Assembly: GCA_943787595.1 (NCBI GenBank) | Contig: CALSNA010000004.1 | Span: 491,967 to 555,966, forward strand | Direction of reading: 5' to 3' | From: an uncultured Pseudomonadales bacterium | GTDB taxonomy: Bacteria > Pseudomonadota > Gammaproteobacteria > Pseudomonadales > Balneatricaceae | DNA: 64,000 nucleotides | Shown here: one piece after another, positions 10,422 through 20,949 of the stretch | Layout of the letters: each line of letters opens with the position of its first letter | Position numbering within the stretch: the first letter of the stretch is position 1 | Position numbers and translations under genes: made by a program | Notes under the pieces: model-generated | The model's input: the letters and a program-made list of their open reading frames with translations, nothing else | The model's database searches: none | What the model was told of the DNA's origin: nothing

Positions 10422-11017
10422 TGAGTAGCATTGTCCTTGCTATACTGGCTCTGTTATCACTAGCCATTGTATTTGGTAGTATTCTTGGTTTTGCTGCTGT
10501 GTACCTTCGGGTTGTGGGAAATCCTTTGGTGGATCAAGTGAATAGTCTACTGCCCCAAACCCAGTGTGGCCAATGTGGGTATCCGGGCTGTCGCCCTTAT
10601 GCCCAAGCGATTGTCAAGGGTACAGCCATCAACAAGTGTCCACCTGGTGGTGAGAGCACTATCCATGCCCTAGCCGACTTGTTGGATGTGGACCCTCTGC
10701 CATTGGACGCGGAGCATGGGGTAGAAAAAGCACGTACTGTCGCTTACATCAGAGAAGAAGAGTGTATTGGATGTACCAAATGTATCCAGGCTTGCCCGGT
10801 GGATGCTATCTTGGGGGCTGCTAAACGAATGCACACCGTCATTGCTGATGAATGTACCGGCTGTGACTTGTGTATAGAACCTTGCCCAGTGGATTGTATT
10901 GATATGTTACCTATAGAGTTGGCACCCACATCTTGGTATTGGCAACAGCCTGACAATCTCATCGCCACAGATCGGTCAGTATTAGTCCAATCCACCAGCA
11001 GGTATGAGTATGACTGA
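10421..11017 (+). CDS. rnfB: Electron transport complex subunit RnfB, ferredoxin-type
   Basis: 198 residues. An N-terminal membrane anchor (about residues 3-30) is followed by an iron-sulfur domain with C49, C52, C57 and C73 (CGQCGYPGC and the KCPPGG cysteine). Two [4Fe-4S] ferredoxin motifs come next, [16 protein letters not shown] and [16 protein letters not shown]. It is the likely entry point for ferredoxin electrons into Rnf. Overlaps with rnfA (1 base) and rnfC (14 bases) indicate translational coupling. Length and motif set are normal. Confidence 0.96.
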   Translation: MSSIVLAILALLSLAIVFGSILGFAAVYLRVVGNPLVDQVNSLLPQTQCGQCGYPGCRPYAQAIVKGTAINKCPPGGESTIHALADLLDVDPLPLDAEHGVEKARTVAYIREEECIGCTKCIQACPVDAILGAAKRMHTVIADECTGCDLCIEPCPVDCIDMLPIELAPTSWYWQQPDNLIATDRSVLVQSTSRYEYD

Positions 11018-12905
11018 TATCTTTTTGTTACAAGGTGGTATTCATCCGCCTCAACACAAGCTGCAATCAAGCAGCCAGCCTTTACGCACCTTGCCCTTGC
11101 CCAGTCAACTGATATTACCTTTGGGCCAGCATGTTGGTGCTTTAGCCACCCCGGAAGTGGCTGTAGGCGACTTGGTTTTGAAAGGACAACTGATTGCCAG
11201 TGCTAATGGCACCATCAGTGCTAGTATTCATGCTCCAACTTCAGGCAGGATTCGGGCTATTGAGCAACGTCCCATAACCCATCCATCAGGAATGTCAGGT
11301 CCCTGCATTGTGATTGATACGGATGCTCAAGAACGTTGGCTTGACATAACAGAACCGGTAGATTATCGACAACGGAGTAAAGCAGATCTACTAGCCTGTA
11401 TCCACCAAGCAGGTATTACCGGATTGGGCGGATCGAGCTTCCCAACTACAGTCAAGCTGAGTACTGAGGCTTCCATCACTACGCTCATCGTCAATGCAGC
11501 AGAATGTGAACCTTATATTACTGCTGATGATTGTTTATTACGCTACCATTCAGCTCAGGTGGTTGATGGAATAGATATTGTATTGCACTTGCTTGGCTAT
11601 CCCCACTGCTTAATTGCCATTGAGGACAATAAGCCAGAGGCCATTGCAGCGCTTAGGGCTGCCTTGCAGAATCGCACGGATATAGATGTTGTGGTGATCC
11701 CTACCAAATATCCATCCGGTGGCGAAAAGCAACTGGTACAGATATTAACTGGGCAGGAGGTGCCTCATGGGGGAATTCCTGCTGATCTGGGCATCTTGTG
11801 TCAAAATGTTGGAACGTTGGGTGCAGTGGCAGATGCGATTCTACAAGGTTATCCACTAATTAGCCGCATTACCACTGTAACTGGTTCGTATGTAGGCCAG
11901 CCTGGTAACTACAGGGTATTATTGGGAACCCCAATAGAACACTTGCTGACAGCTACAGAAACACCTCTGGACAATATTGAGCGCCTGATTATAGGTGGCC
12001 CGATGATGGGGTTTAGTTTACAAAATATCCAGGCTCCGGTGATAAAATCCAGTAATTGTGTATTGGTTCCAGATACTCAAGAACTGCCTTGGCCTGATCC
12101 AGCGCAAGACTGTATTCGCTGCGGTCACTGTGAACAAGTCTGTCCTGCTAAACTGTTACCTCAGCAACTGTATTGGTTCGCCAAAGCCCATGAATTCGAA
12201 AAAGCGCGTCAATATAATCTAATGGATTGTATTGAATGTGGCGCTTGTGCTTGGGTATGTCCAAGTAAAATACCTTTGGTACAATATTACCGTTTTGCCA
12301 AGGGTCGTAGTCAGGCCAAGCTAGTGGAAAAATACCGTTCTGACCATGCACGCCAGCGTTTTGAAGTACGTGAACAGCGTTTTCTACAAGCAAAAGTAGA
12401 CAAGATAAACCGGCGTCAAGCTAGAATTACAACTGCAGCACACCAACAGGCTGAAAAAACAAACCATAGTCAACCACTATCTAGTGATAAACTGCCTTCT
12501 GTTAATCCAGTGTTGCAATTGAAACAGCTCAAAACTGCAGTAGCACTAGCCCAGACTAAACTGAAAAAAGCCACACAGGCCCTTTCTGATGCAGAATCCA
12601 TGCAATCCCTCAGCCGGTCAAAGTTGGCTACCACTGTTGCCGCATTACAAGCAGGCTTAGCCCAAGCTGAGAAACAATTTCAGCATCAGCAGCAGACCAT
12701 GGGTCTGGATCCAGAACGGGAAAAAAGTCTCAAGATTGCAGCTGTCAAAGCGCAGGCTGAAGTACGTCAATTGCAGCGCACATTAGATGATGTTGAAGAG
12801 TCTGGTCGTACAGCGTCGACTGAACAACTGGCAACCGCCAAAACCTTGGCTAAAGTTGCCCGCAAACAACTGGACATATATCTGCAAGGCGATCATAAGA
12901 CCTGA
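11004..12905 (+). CDS. rnfC: Electron transport complex subunit RnfC
   Basis: 633 residues. The peripheral NADH/FMN-binding subunit of Rnf. The N-terminal GGIHPPQHK motif is characteristic. A Complex1_51K-like FMN/NADH domain with [16 protein letters not shown] (near residues 138-153) and a SLBB-like segment follow. Two [4Fe-4S] motifs come next: [12 protein letters not shown] and [16 protein letters not shown]. After about residue 450 the protein is a charged, Ala/Lys/Gln-rich coiled-coil tail, a region of variable length in this family. The ATG at 11004 lies inside rnfB; a second ATG two codons on is possible. Confidence 0.95.
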   Translation: MSMTDIFLLQGGIHPPQHKLQSSSQPLRTLPLPSQLILPLGQHVGALATPEVAVGDLVLKGQLIASANGTISASIHAPTSGRIRAIEQRPITHPSGMSGPCIVIDTDAQERWLDITEPVDYRQRSKADLLACIHQAGITGLGGSSFPTTVKLSTEASITTLIVNAAECEPYITADDCLLRYHSAQVVDGIDIVLHLLGYPHCLIAIEDNKPEAIAALRAALQNRTDIDVVVIPTKYPSGGEKQLVQILTGQEVPHGGIPADLGILCQNVGTLGAVADAILQGYPLISRITTVTGSYVGQPGNYRVLLGTPIEHLLTATETPLDNIERLIIGGPMMGFSLQNIQAPVIKSSNCVLVPDTQELPWPDPAQDCIRCGHCEQVCPAKLLPQQLYWFAKAHEFEKARQYNLMDCIECGACAWVCPSKIPLVQYYRFAKGRSQAKLVEKYRSDHARQRFEVREQRFLQAKVDKINRRQARITTAAHQQAEKTNHSQPLSSDKLPSVNPVLQLKQLKTAVALAQTKLKKATQALSDAESMQSLSRSKLATTVAALQAGLAQAEKQFQHQQQTMGLDPEREKSLKIAAVKAQAEVRQLQRTLDDVEESGRTASTEQLATAKTLAKVARKQLDIYLQGDHKT

Positions 12906-12933
12906 CCACAGCAGGAGATACAAACTCATTAAC

Positions 12934-13953
12934 ATGGTTTTACCGCAAATCACATCACCTCATATTAGTGGAGCCAATCGTACAGGTCAGCTTATGCTGT
13001 GGGTTATTTTGGCAACCTTGCCGGCATTGGCATTACAGACCTATTGGTATGGCTATGGTAATCTGATCAATGTTATTTTGGCCGCTCTTATGGCAATCAC
13101 TATGGAAGCTGCTATCATCCGTATCCGTAGACGCCCGGTCGTTTTTTATTTGGCAGATAACAGCGCTCTGCTGACTGCTGTGTTACTGGGGTTAGCCCTG
13201 CCACCATTTAGTCCATGGTGGCTATTGCTGATTGCGGTGCTGTCTGCCATTGTATTTGCTAAGCACTTGTATGGTGGCCTGGGTAATAACCCATTCAATC
13301 CAGCTATGGTTGGCTATGCCCTTGTCCTGATCGCTTTTCCGGTGGAAATGACCCGCTGGGCCACCGCTGGTATTGACTTGTCAATGGAAGATAGCTTACG
13401 CATCACTTTTATGGGATTTTCTGATGTCAATGGTATTGACAGTTGGACCCACGCCACGCCACTTGATCTAGTCAAACACAAAGGTGCACAACCTATTGAT
13501 GCATTGATTGCTAGTCCTGAGATGGGGCAAGGCCTTAAGGCAGCTTATTGGGTCAATTTTGCCTATGCCATTGGTGGGTCTATGCTGCTGTGTTTGAGAA
13601 TCATCAGTTGGCATGCTCCTGTAGCCATGTTGACAAGCCTCGCATTAATCAGTAGCGTATTTTACTGGGTTGACCCACAGAAATATCCATCCAGCTTGAT
13701 GCACCTGTTGACCGGAGCAACTATGATGGGAGCATTTTTTATTATTACTGATCCAGTTTCTTCAGCGACTAGCCGACTAGGTAAACTGTTTTATGGTGCA
13801 GCCATTGGTATCCTAGTGTATGTGATTCGTACCTTTGGTAGCTATCCTGAAGCAATGGCATTTAGTGTGTTGTTAATGAACCTTGCAGCCCCCTTTATCG
13901 ACTATTACACTCGACCACGCAGTTATGGTCACCAATCATCGTGGTGGCGTTAA
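12934..13953 (+). CDS. rnfD: Electron transport complex subunit RnfD
   Basis: 339 residues from ATG 12934, chosen over an upstream in-frame start at 12787 because AGGAG lies at 12913-12917 and the conserved beginning follows (SPHISGANRTGQLM). Multi-pass membrane subunit with a covalently bound FMN in relatives; Thr175 in THATPLD is the position I match to the flavin-carrying threonine. Further signatures are GGLGNNPFNPAMVGY, LLTGATMMGAFFIITDP and the C-terminal IDYYTRPRSYGH. It lies 28 bases after rnfC. Confidence 0.94.
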   Translation: MVLPQITSPHISGANRTGQLMLWVILATLPALALQTYWYGYGNLINVILAALMAITMEAAIIRIRRRPVVFYLADNSALLTAVLLGLALPPFSPWWLLLIAVLSAIVFAKHLYGGLGNNPFNPAMVGYALVLIAFPVEMTRWATAGIDLSMEDSLRITFMGFSDVNGIDSWTHATPLDLVKHKGAQPIDALIASPEMGQGLKAAYWVNFAYAIGGSMLLCLRIISWHAPVAMLTSLALISSVFYWVDPQKYPSSLMHLLTGATMMGAFFIITDPVSSATSRLGKLFYGAAIGILVYVIRTFGSYPEAMAFSVLLMNLAAPFIDYYTRPRSYGHQSSWWR

Positions 13954-13956
13954 CGT

Positions 13957-14652
13957 ATGTACAGTGAAAATGATCCCAATGATACGCATCAGGCGCACAG
14001 CAATAAACCACTGTTAGCATCATTGTTAGATTCTATAAACCGCAATAATCTGAGACTGGGATTATGTGCCATACTGACCGGCTGTATAATTGCACTAACC
14101 CAAATACAGACGAAGCAACGCATTATCGATAACCAGATTGCTGCTCAAACTCAGTTGCTACAAGAAGTCATGCCGTCAGAACTGTATGATCAGAGTTTAC
14201 TTAACCAACCGTTTGCATTGCCTTATCCAAACCAACTGGGTCGCACCGATGGTCAGGTTTATTTTGCCCGCCATCAGGGCATTGTAGAAGGCATTATCCT
14301 GCCACTAATAACCCAACAAGGTTATAATGGTAGCATCAGCCTCTTGGTGGGCATTCGTCGTGACGGCGTAATTCAGGGTGTTCGGATTTCGGAGCATCAG
14401 GAAACCCCTGGTCTGGGTGACCAGATTGAACGCCGTAAATCTGACTGGATAGAAGGATTTAATGGCCGTAGTCTGGATGATTTGCCTCCCACAAGATGGC
14501 AGGTGAGCAAGGACGGGGGTGACTTTGATCAATTCACAGGTGCTACTATTACCCCAAGGGCAGTTATTCAAGCGGTCAAGAATAGCCTAGTTTACCATCA
14601 ACGTTACTATGAGCGCCTGTATCAGGCTGGATTGCAAGAGATTAATCCATGA
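13957..14652 (+). CDS. rnfG: Electron transport complex subunit RnfG
   Basis: 231 residues. One N-terminal membrane helix (about 33-50), then a periplasmic FMN-binding domain. The flavinylation motif TGAT is at residues 194-197, with Thr197 as the expected FMN acceptor, and [11 protein letters not shown] near 148 is also typical. Flavin attachment needs an ApbE transferase, which is not in this window. It starts 3 bases after rnfD ends, and its stop overlaps the rnfE start (ATGA). Confidence 0.94.
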   Translation: MYSENDPNDTHQAHSNKPLLASLLDSINRNNLRLGLCAILTGCIIALTQIQTKQRIIDNQIAAQTQLLQEVMPSELYDQSLLNQPFALPYPNQLGRTDGQVYFARHQGIVEGIILPLITQQGYNGSISLLVGIRRDGVIQGVRISEHQETPGLGDQIERRKSDWIEGFNGRSLDDLPPTRWQVSKDGGDFDQFTGATITPRAVIQAVKNSLVYHQRYYERLYQAGLQEINP

Positions 14653-15359
14653 TTAATACGAGTCAAAAAATCATAATGAATGGGTTATGGCACAATAACC
14701 CGGCATTAGTACAATTATTGGGCCTGTGCCCCTTATTGGCTGTCACCAGTAGTGTGGTCAATGCCCTTGGTTTGGGTCTGGCAACACTAATGGTAATGAT
14801 GGGTTCCAATATACTGGTCTCTCTGGCACGCCATTATGTGCCTGAAGACGTGCGTTTGCCTGCCTTTGTTATGATTATTGCGGCCCTGGTTACTGTTGCC
14901 GAATTGTTGATGAAAGCATTTGCCTATGAGTTGTACCAGATCTTGGGGATTTTTATTCCCTTGATTGTGACTAACTGCGCTATTTTAGGCCGGGCTGATG
15001 CCTTTGCTCGCAAACAACCGGTATCTCTGGCGGCGCTTGATGGACTGATGATGGGGCTGGGGTTTAGCTTGGTTCTAATATTACTCGGTGCCATGCGCGA
15101 ACTTCTTGGCCAAGGTACTTTACTGGCCAATATGAACCTGTTGCTTGGTCCCATGGCGACAGAGTGGACTTGGGTTGTGGTGGATGATTACAGCGGTTTT
15201 TTATTTGCTATTCTACCACCAGGGGCATTTGTAGGTATGGGTCTAATTATTGCCGCTAAAAATCTGCTAGATCAGATACTAGGCAGCCGCAAGCTAGACA
15301 CTTCCAGAGGCAAAACAGCGGCTAGTAAGCGGGTAAGAGTGACTGGCAACATCACCTAA
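14649..15359 (+). CDS. rnfE: Electron transport complex subunit RnfE
   Basis: 236 residues, six membrane helices, homologous to RnfA. The paired cysteine motifs GLCPLLAV and [12 protein letters not shown] match the membrane iron-sulfur site shared with RnfA. The C-terminal tail is basic. The last rnf gene before nth, as in many gammaproteobacteria; the operon order A-B-C-D-G-E is complete and unbroken. Confidence 0.95.
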   Translation: MINTSQKIIMNGLWHNNPALVQLLGLCPLLAVTSSVVNALGLGLATLMVMMGSNILVSLARHYVPEDVRLPAFVMIIAALVTVAELLMKAFAYELYQILGIFIPLIVTNCAILGRADAFARKQPVSLAALDGLMMGLGFSLVLILLGAMRELLGQGTLLANMNLLLGPMATEWTWVVVDDYSGFLFAILPPGAFVGMGLIIAAKNLLDQILGSRKLDTSRGKTAASKRVRVTGNIT

Positions 15360-15365
15360 ACAAGC

Positions 15366-16004
15366 ATGAACCAACATAAACGCCAACAAATTTTTGCTCG
15401 CCTACGGCAGGATAACACATCCCCGAAGACCGAACTAAACTATCAGTCCAACTATGAGTTGCTGATCAGCGTAATGCTATCAGCCCAGGCTACTGATGTG
15501 AGCGTTAACAAAGCTACCCATGCCTTATTTAAGATTGCCAATACACCAGAGACTATGGTTTCCCTAGGTGTAGGTGGATTAAAAAGTTACATCAAAAGCA
15601 TTGGCTTATACAACACTAAAGCCAGCAATATTATTAAGGCCAGTCAGCGATTATTAGATCAGCATGAGGGCCAGGTGCCTGCTACAAGATCAGCTCTGGA
15701 GGCGCTACCTGGTGTGGGACGAAAAACTGCTAATGTTATGCTTAATACGGCATTCGGACAAGTTGCTATGGCCGTAGATACGCATATATTTCGTTGGTCA
15801 AATCGTACCCAAGTTGCACCGGGTAAAACTGTCCTGGCAGTGGAACGACGATTATTGCATGTTATACCGGCTGAATTCATACTGGACGCACACCACTGGA
15901 TGATATTACATGGTCGCTATGTCTGTACTGCTCGCAAACCACACTGTGAGTCCTGTATTATTGCCGATCTATGTGAATACCAAAACAAAACCATTAATGT
16001 TTAA
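15366..16004 (+). CDS. nth: Endonuclease III (DNA glycosylase / AP lyase)
   Basis: 212 residues. Removes oxidised pyrimidines in base-excision repair. The helix-hairpin-helix LPGVGRKTANV contains the catalytic Lys120, and Asp138 lies in AVDTHIFR, the same numbering as E. coli Nth. The C-terminal [4Fe-4S] loop has the exact spacing C-x6-C-x2-C-x5-C. It lies 6 bases after rnfE and is probably co-transcribed; the rnf-nth linkage is common. Confidence 0.97.
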   Translation: MNQHKRQQIFARLRQDNTSPKTELNYQSNYELLISVMLSAQATDVSVNKATHALFKIANTPETMVSLGVGGLKSYIKSIGLYNTKASNIIKASQRLLDQHEGQVPATRSALEALPGVGRKTANVMLNTAFGQVAMAVDTHIFRWSNRTQVAPGKTVLAVERRLLHVIPAEFILDAHHWMILHGRYVCTARKPHCESCIIADLCEYQNKTINV

Positions 16005-16133
16005 TTGATTTAAATGTGGTGATCACTGAAACCAAAGCCACTTTATTTAATCAATACGCTTACGCATAATTTAGCACCTCGCAGATCCATTTTTATACTA
16101 AACTGAATCATCCCATACAACACAGGCAACATT

Positions 16134-18110
16134 ATGGTTAAATTCATTACGCGTTACCTAATGTTGCCGTGCCTGTTACTGTTGATTTTGGGATATGCAG
16201 CATTACCCTGGTGGTTTCCACTTGCTATTGGCCAGATCGTGCGGCCCTATGGAATTGACATACTGCAGTTGGATGTGAACCATCCTGATCTTGCTAGGTT
16301 CCATATTGATCGGCTACGCTGGCAAAGTCACGACTCCCAATTGGCCTACACAGTAGATATGCAAAATATTGATTTGGATTATACGCTACAGTCCCTTTGG
16401 CTTAAGCAGCAGCCTGATCGTATAAGAATAGGGCAGTTGTTGATTCAAGCTGAGCAAAAATCCAAATTAACGTCCTTCCTTAATGAGGCACCCATCCTCA
16501 TGGCAGCATTCATGCCTTCTAAATGGTTTGACCGATGGCCTGAATCGATGGAAATTAGCCGCATCGAAGGGCAACTGCTACAAACGAGCGCTGAGCTGCC
16601 AGGATACTCTCGATTGCAATACACGGGCAAACTGAGTAAAGAAGCAACCCAACTCAATGTGGTTTGCCGTCTAACAAGTAACCAGGATAACCTTATCTTT
16701 GCTGAATTAAACTTTGCGCTTGATGATCAGGTGACGATCAAACTTTACAATCACCAGAAGGCTGCCCCGGTTGCTAAATTAACGTCATCCATTCGTCCTG
16801 GCATTAATACCCTATTATGGCAAGGACAGTCTGCCCTTAACCTGCCTGTTATGCAAGATTTGCTTGGACCATGGCTGGGTGAAGACTGGTGGATCAATAT
16901 GCCTTTAAAACAGGGTCGATTAATTAATCATTGGCAGCTTAGTATGCCTGTTATTCCACCTAAAAATTGGACTGATTTTCTAGACCTGGTTGATGGTGAA
17001 AACCAGGTTCAACTGCAATTTATTGCGCTGCCTAAACATCCGCTTGTGAAAACAGCCGATATTGATGTCAATGTGACACAAACTCTGGTGAGGGGGCATA
17101 ACCGAACTATCCGTTTCAACACGGGTAGTCGCATGAAATTGGTACCGGACTGGCGTGCTAGTGCAGTGCCTCAGAACTTGCAGGAAACGTTACAACTGGA
17201 TACGGCCCGGTTCAATCTGATGGCCAGCAGTGATCTTGACCTGCAGATGAAAATTTCTACTGATCGGAACGATAGTGCAGACTATGTATTTCATGGCACC
17301 GTAGATGCTACTTTGGAAAATAGCCAACCTATGTACAAGGCTTTTGCGAGTTTTAGCGATATTCAAGTTACCAGTGGCGCTAATTGGCGGGGAAAAACTG
17401 AGTTAAGCGGCTATCTCGACCTGCAACAAAGCCTAAGCATGCATCATTTACTGCCCTTCAATGGTGAACGTCTGCAATGGTTGGTCAATGCCCAAATCCA
17501 GCTTAACCCGACACTCTGGTCGTTGACTGTAGAGCCTGATGCCCGCATTTATGCATCTAGCGTTGAAAGTAGGCAGGATAATGGCCAGACTAGGTTATTT
17601 TCAGCTGACAAAATCAAGGTATCCAATTCCAGTCCCATCCAGCTTAATTACCAGCTTGGTAATGGAAATTGGCAATGGAACCAACTGGAATTTGATTTTC
17701 TAACTGGCCAAGATCATACTAATAAAAATGTTATAATCGCCAGCGAGGGCATGCATTTGGTCGTCAATCCAGGCTCAGGTCAATATGTCAGTCGCCCCAT
17801 TACCGGTAGTTTTGACTTACTAAATAGCCGTATTAACATAGATGGAATGCCTGATCTTCATTTATTGGGTCGTGGTCAATTTAATCTACTTGCATGGCGG
17901 TTAAATAGCCACTTCAAGCTAGAAAGCCCACCTTTGTTGCCAACTTGGTCGGGAATATTTGACTGGAATATTGCCACTGGCGAACAGCGTTTGGTCGTTT
18001 CAATTCCCAAGCACAATGTTACCAGTCTGTTGTCGGAACTACCGAAATTGCAGTTTCCTATGGATATCCATGAGAGTCAGTTTAACTATACGGGCGAAAT
18101 CCGCTGGTAA
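16134..18110 (+). CDS. YdbH-like (AsmA-superfamily) envelope protein, apparently truncated at the C-terminus
   Basis: 658 residues with an N-terminal membrane anchor (about 7-30) followed by a long beta-rich periplasmic region without cysteine motifs. The early WQSHDSQLAYTVDMQNIDLD segment and overall pattern resemble YdbH, an AsmA-like protein implicated in phospholipid movement between membranes. E. coli YdbH is longer, and the frame here stops at a point (YTGEIRW) where the family normally continues. The next 360 bases carry protein-like sequence in other frames with stops, so the gene looks broken at its 3' end. ynbE and ydbL, frequent neighbours, are not seen. Family assignment is tentative. 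Confidence 0.55.
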   Translation: MVKFITRYLMLPCLLLLILGYAALPWWFPLAIGQIVRPYGIDILQLDVNHPDLARFHIDRLRWQSHDSQLAYTVDMQNIDLDYTLQSLWLKQQPDRIRIGQLLIQAEQKSKLTSFLNEAPILMAAFMPSKWFDRWPESMEISRIEGQLLQTSAELPGYSRLQYTGKLSKEATQLNVVCRLTSNQDNLIFAELNFALDDQVTIKLYNHQKAAPVAKLTSSIRPGINTLLWQGQSALNLPVMQDLLGPWLGEDWWINMPLKQGRLINHWQLSMPVIPPKNWTDFLDLVDGENQVQLQFIALPKHPLVKTADIDVNVTQTLVRGHNRTIRFNTGSRMKLVPDWRASAVPQNLQETLQLDTARFNLMASSDLDLQMKISTDRNDSADYVFHGTVDATLENSQPMYKAFASFSDIQVTSGANWRGKTELSGYLDLQQSLSMHHLLPFNGERLQWLVNAQIQLNPTLWSLTVEPDARIYASSVESRQDNGQTRLFSADKIKVSNSSPIQLNYQLGNGNWQWNQLEFDFLTGQDHTNKNVIIASEGMHLVVNPGSGQYVSRPITGSFDLLNSRINIDGMPDLHLLGRGQFNLLAWRLNSHFKLESPPLLPTWSGIFDWNIATGEQRLVVSIPKHNVTSLLSELPKLQFPMDIHESQFNYTGEIRW

Positions 18111-18476
18111 CAACAGGAATACAGCGTTTCTCACTAACTGCGCTATGATACTGGTAGTAGTCATTTCAGCCTATCCCATTTGCATTCAACCTAAACGACC
18201 AAAGTAAGCTGGCCCAGTTTTCAGGTCGGGTGCTACGAGGCTAGGATCAATTCCAGTTTGAGCAACTGCAATTTTTTCACAACCAGGTCTGGCGATTCAC
18301 CGACATCCAAGATCAATACAATAGCTACTATAAGCCATTGGCACCCAGACAAATACCTTTGCCTGCTTAGGGAGATCTGGACAGATTCAGCTATCACACC
18401 ATCAGCAATTTTTCTGCCAGTGGCCGTCGGCTGGCTGGAAATTTATCATTGCAAGCAGATCAGCTAATAATAAAAA
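18111..18476 (+). pseudogene. Decayed C-terminal remnant of the YdbH-like gene
   Basis: From 18164 the frame shifted relative to the upstream gene reads protein-like sequence (FAFNLNDQSKLAQFSGRVL, FEQLQFFHNQVWRF, ISNFSASGRRLAGNLSLQ), interrupted by TAG codons. Repeating amphipathic beta segments of this kind fit the C-terminal half of AsmA/YdbH proteins. At least one frameshift and several nonsense changes separate it from the intact part. Confidence 0.5.
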
Positions 18477-18841
18477 TAATATAACATATACAGGATATTA
18501 ACCTTGATTTGAAGCCCACCCTTGAATCTTGCTATGCTTAGAAAATCACTTGTTGTTATATTCAGGCAATAAAAATAATATTTGGTTATTCAGTAGTGGA
18601 CATGCGGCCTGCTAACAACCGGTATGTCTACAACTGATAATTGCTGCCATTACATTCGGATGTGGCGCAAAATACTGTATTACAGAGTTAATTTTACAAC
18701 TAGGTTGCTGTTAGGGACATCGGTCATAACCAACTCTATCTAGTTGATTCTAATCTAAATTGGCAGTAAGGCAATCTGTTAACACTAAGTAACCAATGGC
18801 GCTGCTGTTGGCGATAACAGGCAACAACCATTGGGAGTCTC
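18477..18841. other. Intergenic gap before gloA with a leader stem-loop
   Basis: No gene is seen. Just before gloA, CCAATGG (18793-18799) pairs with CCATTGG (18828-18834), with an inner GTTG/CAAC pair. The structure ends at or just before the first possible gloA start and could be a 5'-UTR stem or an operator. Confidence 0.4.
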
Positions 18842-18850
18842 TTGGTTTCT

Positions 18851-19237
18851 ATGCGTTTATTACATACCATGCTGCGAGTTGGTAATCTCCAGCGTTCTAT
18901 TGAATTCTATACTAAAGTGCTCAACATGCAGTTGATCAGGCAATCTGATAATCAGGCTTACCGTTATAGCGTGGCTTTTGTTGGTTATGGTCCAGAAGCT
19001 GATCATTGCCTGATTGAGCTGACTTATAACTGGGACACAGACCAATATGATCATGGTAATGCCTTTGGACACATAGCGATTGCCTGCACCGATGTTTATG
19101 CCACCTGTGCAGAAGTAAAGTGTAGGGGCGGTATCGTAAGCCGCGAGGGTGGCCCAGTAAAAGGAGGCACCTCGATTATCGCTTTTGTTAAGGATCCTGA
19201 TGGCTACAGTATAGAGCTATGCCAACGTAGCAATTAG
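18851..19237 (+). CDS. gloA: Lactoylglutathione lyase (glyoxalase I)
   Basis: 128 residues from ATG 18851. Converts the methylglyoxal-glutathione hemithioacetal to S-lactoylglutathione. All four metal ligands of the E. coli Ni-type enzyme are at identical positions: His5, Glu56, His74 and Glu122. The frame also allows TTG 18842, which has a closer GGGAG, but the residue numbering favours the ATG. A single-gene unit with decaying neighbours on both sides. Confidence 0.95.
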   Translation: MRLLHTMLRVGNLQRSIEFYTKVLNMQLIRQSDNQAYRYSVAFVGYGPEADHCLIELTYNWDTDQYDHGNAFGHIAIACTDVYATCAEVKCRGGIVSREGGPVKGGTSIIAFVKDPDGYSIELCQRSN

Positions 19238-19531
19238 GCTGGATATTTTGCATCCATTGTAGCGCCAGTGCGGCACTGTAGCATGAGTTAGAATAGTTCG
19301 ACTAGATAATGAGCAAATTCTAAATCTTCATTCGCTGCCCGTGTATGATGGAAGAGGTTTAGGTTGTTCTTGTGCCAAGACTATGTGCCCATGAGCAGTT
19401 TTTCCAGATTGCTGAACCCCAAATGCCAAGTCACTTGAACCCTTTGTAAAAGCGATGCTTTAGGTCATAAAACCTATTCCAATACTAGCACTAGAACAGC
19501 GGTAAAAACTAAATTATCGAGATGTCGGCCT

Positions 19532-20409
19532 ATGGTCAGTTACCAAGATATAACAGCAGCAGCTAAGCGCATCAAAGGTCATGCTGTGGTCACGCCCCTG
19601 TTGGAAGTACCCCTATTGAATCAGCAATTTTCAGGGCGCTTATTGTTCAAAGCCGAATCCCTACAACGTACAGGTTCGTCCAAGTTCCGTGGTGCCTTCA
19701 ACAAACTCAGTAAATTGAGTCAAATGGATCGATTGCCCGGCGTAGTAGCTTATTCATCTGGCAATCATGCTCAGGGGATTGCGGCTGCTCATTTTAATAC
19801 CGCTGCGACCATCATTATGCCCAATGATGCACCAAGTATTAAAAGTAATAATACTCGAGCCTTGGGTGCCAGGGTGGTGCTATACGACCGATACCATGAA
19901 AGCCGTGAGGCTATTGGTGCAGAAATTGCTGGAAATATTAAACCAAACCAAGCTATTTGTCCTTGCGGTGGAGGGGGCTGATCAGTGGTACTGCCATTTC
20001 CCTCCAGCACCACTTTCCCAATCTTCCCATCTGGTTTTCTGAGCCAGAATATTACGATGATACGGCTCGTTCCCAACTGGCTGGCAGGCGACTCCGCAAT
20101 AGTAGCTGCCCAGCCTCAATCTGTAATGCCATTGTAACTCCCATACCGGGAAAAATTACTTTTCCAATTCAACAGCAACGGCTGTGTGGTGGCAAAGTGG
20201 TTACCGATGATCAAGTGGTCAGTGCCATGACAGCAGCATTGAAATATCTTAAGCTGGTAGTTGAACCAGGTGGTTGTGTGGGGTTGGCAGCAATAATGGC
20301 TGGATTATTGCCAACGCAGAATAAAACGACCTTAGTGATTCTGTCTGGTGGCAATATTGATTTGAAGCGATTGCAACAAATGATGGCAACCCAGACTAAC
20401 TTGCACTGA
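19532..20409 (+). pseudogene. Broken PLP-dependent threonine/serine dehydratase
   Basis: Two frames together give one threonine-dehydratase-like protein. The first (19532-19981) has the PLP lysine in SSKFRGAFN and the SSGNHAQGIA motif. The second (from about 19957) continues through GLISGTAISL to KLVVEPGGCVGLAA and VILSGGN. They join at the phosphate-binding glycine loop, where a G-run (GGAGGGGG, 19971-19978) appears to lack one base. Before that loop the protein is also too short: AEIAGN runs straight to PNQAICPCGGGG where the family has about 35 more residues. Possible products include TdcB/IlvA-like or serine racemase-like enzymes. The frameshift alone could be a sequencing error; the internal deletion could not. 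Confidence 0.8.
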
Positions 20410-20433
20410 TTGTTAGCAGTCTCTGGTAAATTA

Positions 20434-20949
20434 CTACTGGGCCTCCAGGCTTACCTTAATCTTGATATAATCTCCTTTTTGTCTAGGAGCTTGAGTATTT
20501 AACTGCCAGATATTACTGGCAAACTTAACATAAGTATTGTAGCCAGTTACTTCGTTGACTGACCGGGATTCGTAGACTACATCACACACTTCCTGTTCCT
20601 TGTAGCCAGTTACTACTTGTTGCTTTTTATTCTTATTGATCATATCAGCGCCAGCAATCGCACCCAGAATAGTTGCAGCATCCTTACCGCTACCGCCACC
20701 AACTTGGTTACCGACTAAACCGCCAAAAATAGCTCCTGCCAGTACATCGGCAGTTGATGCATCACCATTAGGTGCGGTGTCGTACACGGGTATACTTTTT
20801 TGTTGACAAGACTTTACTGGTACCTCTTTATTGATTAATTGCGTAATTTCATCTGAATCCTGAACTACTTCAACCAGCATAATCTGGGCCTGTATCTGGA
20901 TGCTTCCAGCCAGTAGCCATGCGCCGGTAACCATAACCCATCTCTTCAT
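20434..20949 (-). CDS. Glycine-zipper outer-envelope protein
   Basis: 171 residues with a signal peptide (about 1-21, cleavage near IQA-QI) and a glycine-zipper 2TM segment, DVLAGAIFGGLVGNQVGGGSG, near residues 69-89. It resembles the SlyB/RcsF-neighbour class of small envelope proteins but without a lipobox cysteine. A good AGGAG precedes the ATG. Function unknown; such proteins are often linked to envelope integrity. It is convergent with the broken dehydratase. Confidence 0.75.
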   Translation of the reverse strand: MKRWVMVTGAWLLAGSIQIQAQIMLVEVVQDSDEITQLINKEVPVKSCQQKSIPVYDTAPNGDASTADVLAGAIFGGLVGNQVGGGSGKDAATILGAIAGADMINKNKKQQVVTGYKEQEVCDVVYESRSVNEVTGYNTYVKFASNIWQLNTQAPRQKGDYIKIKVSLEAQ

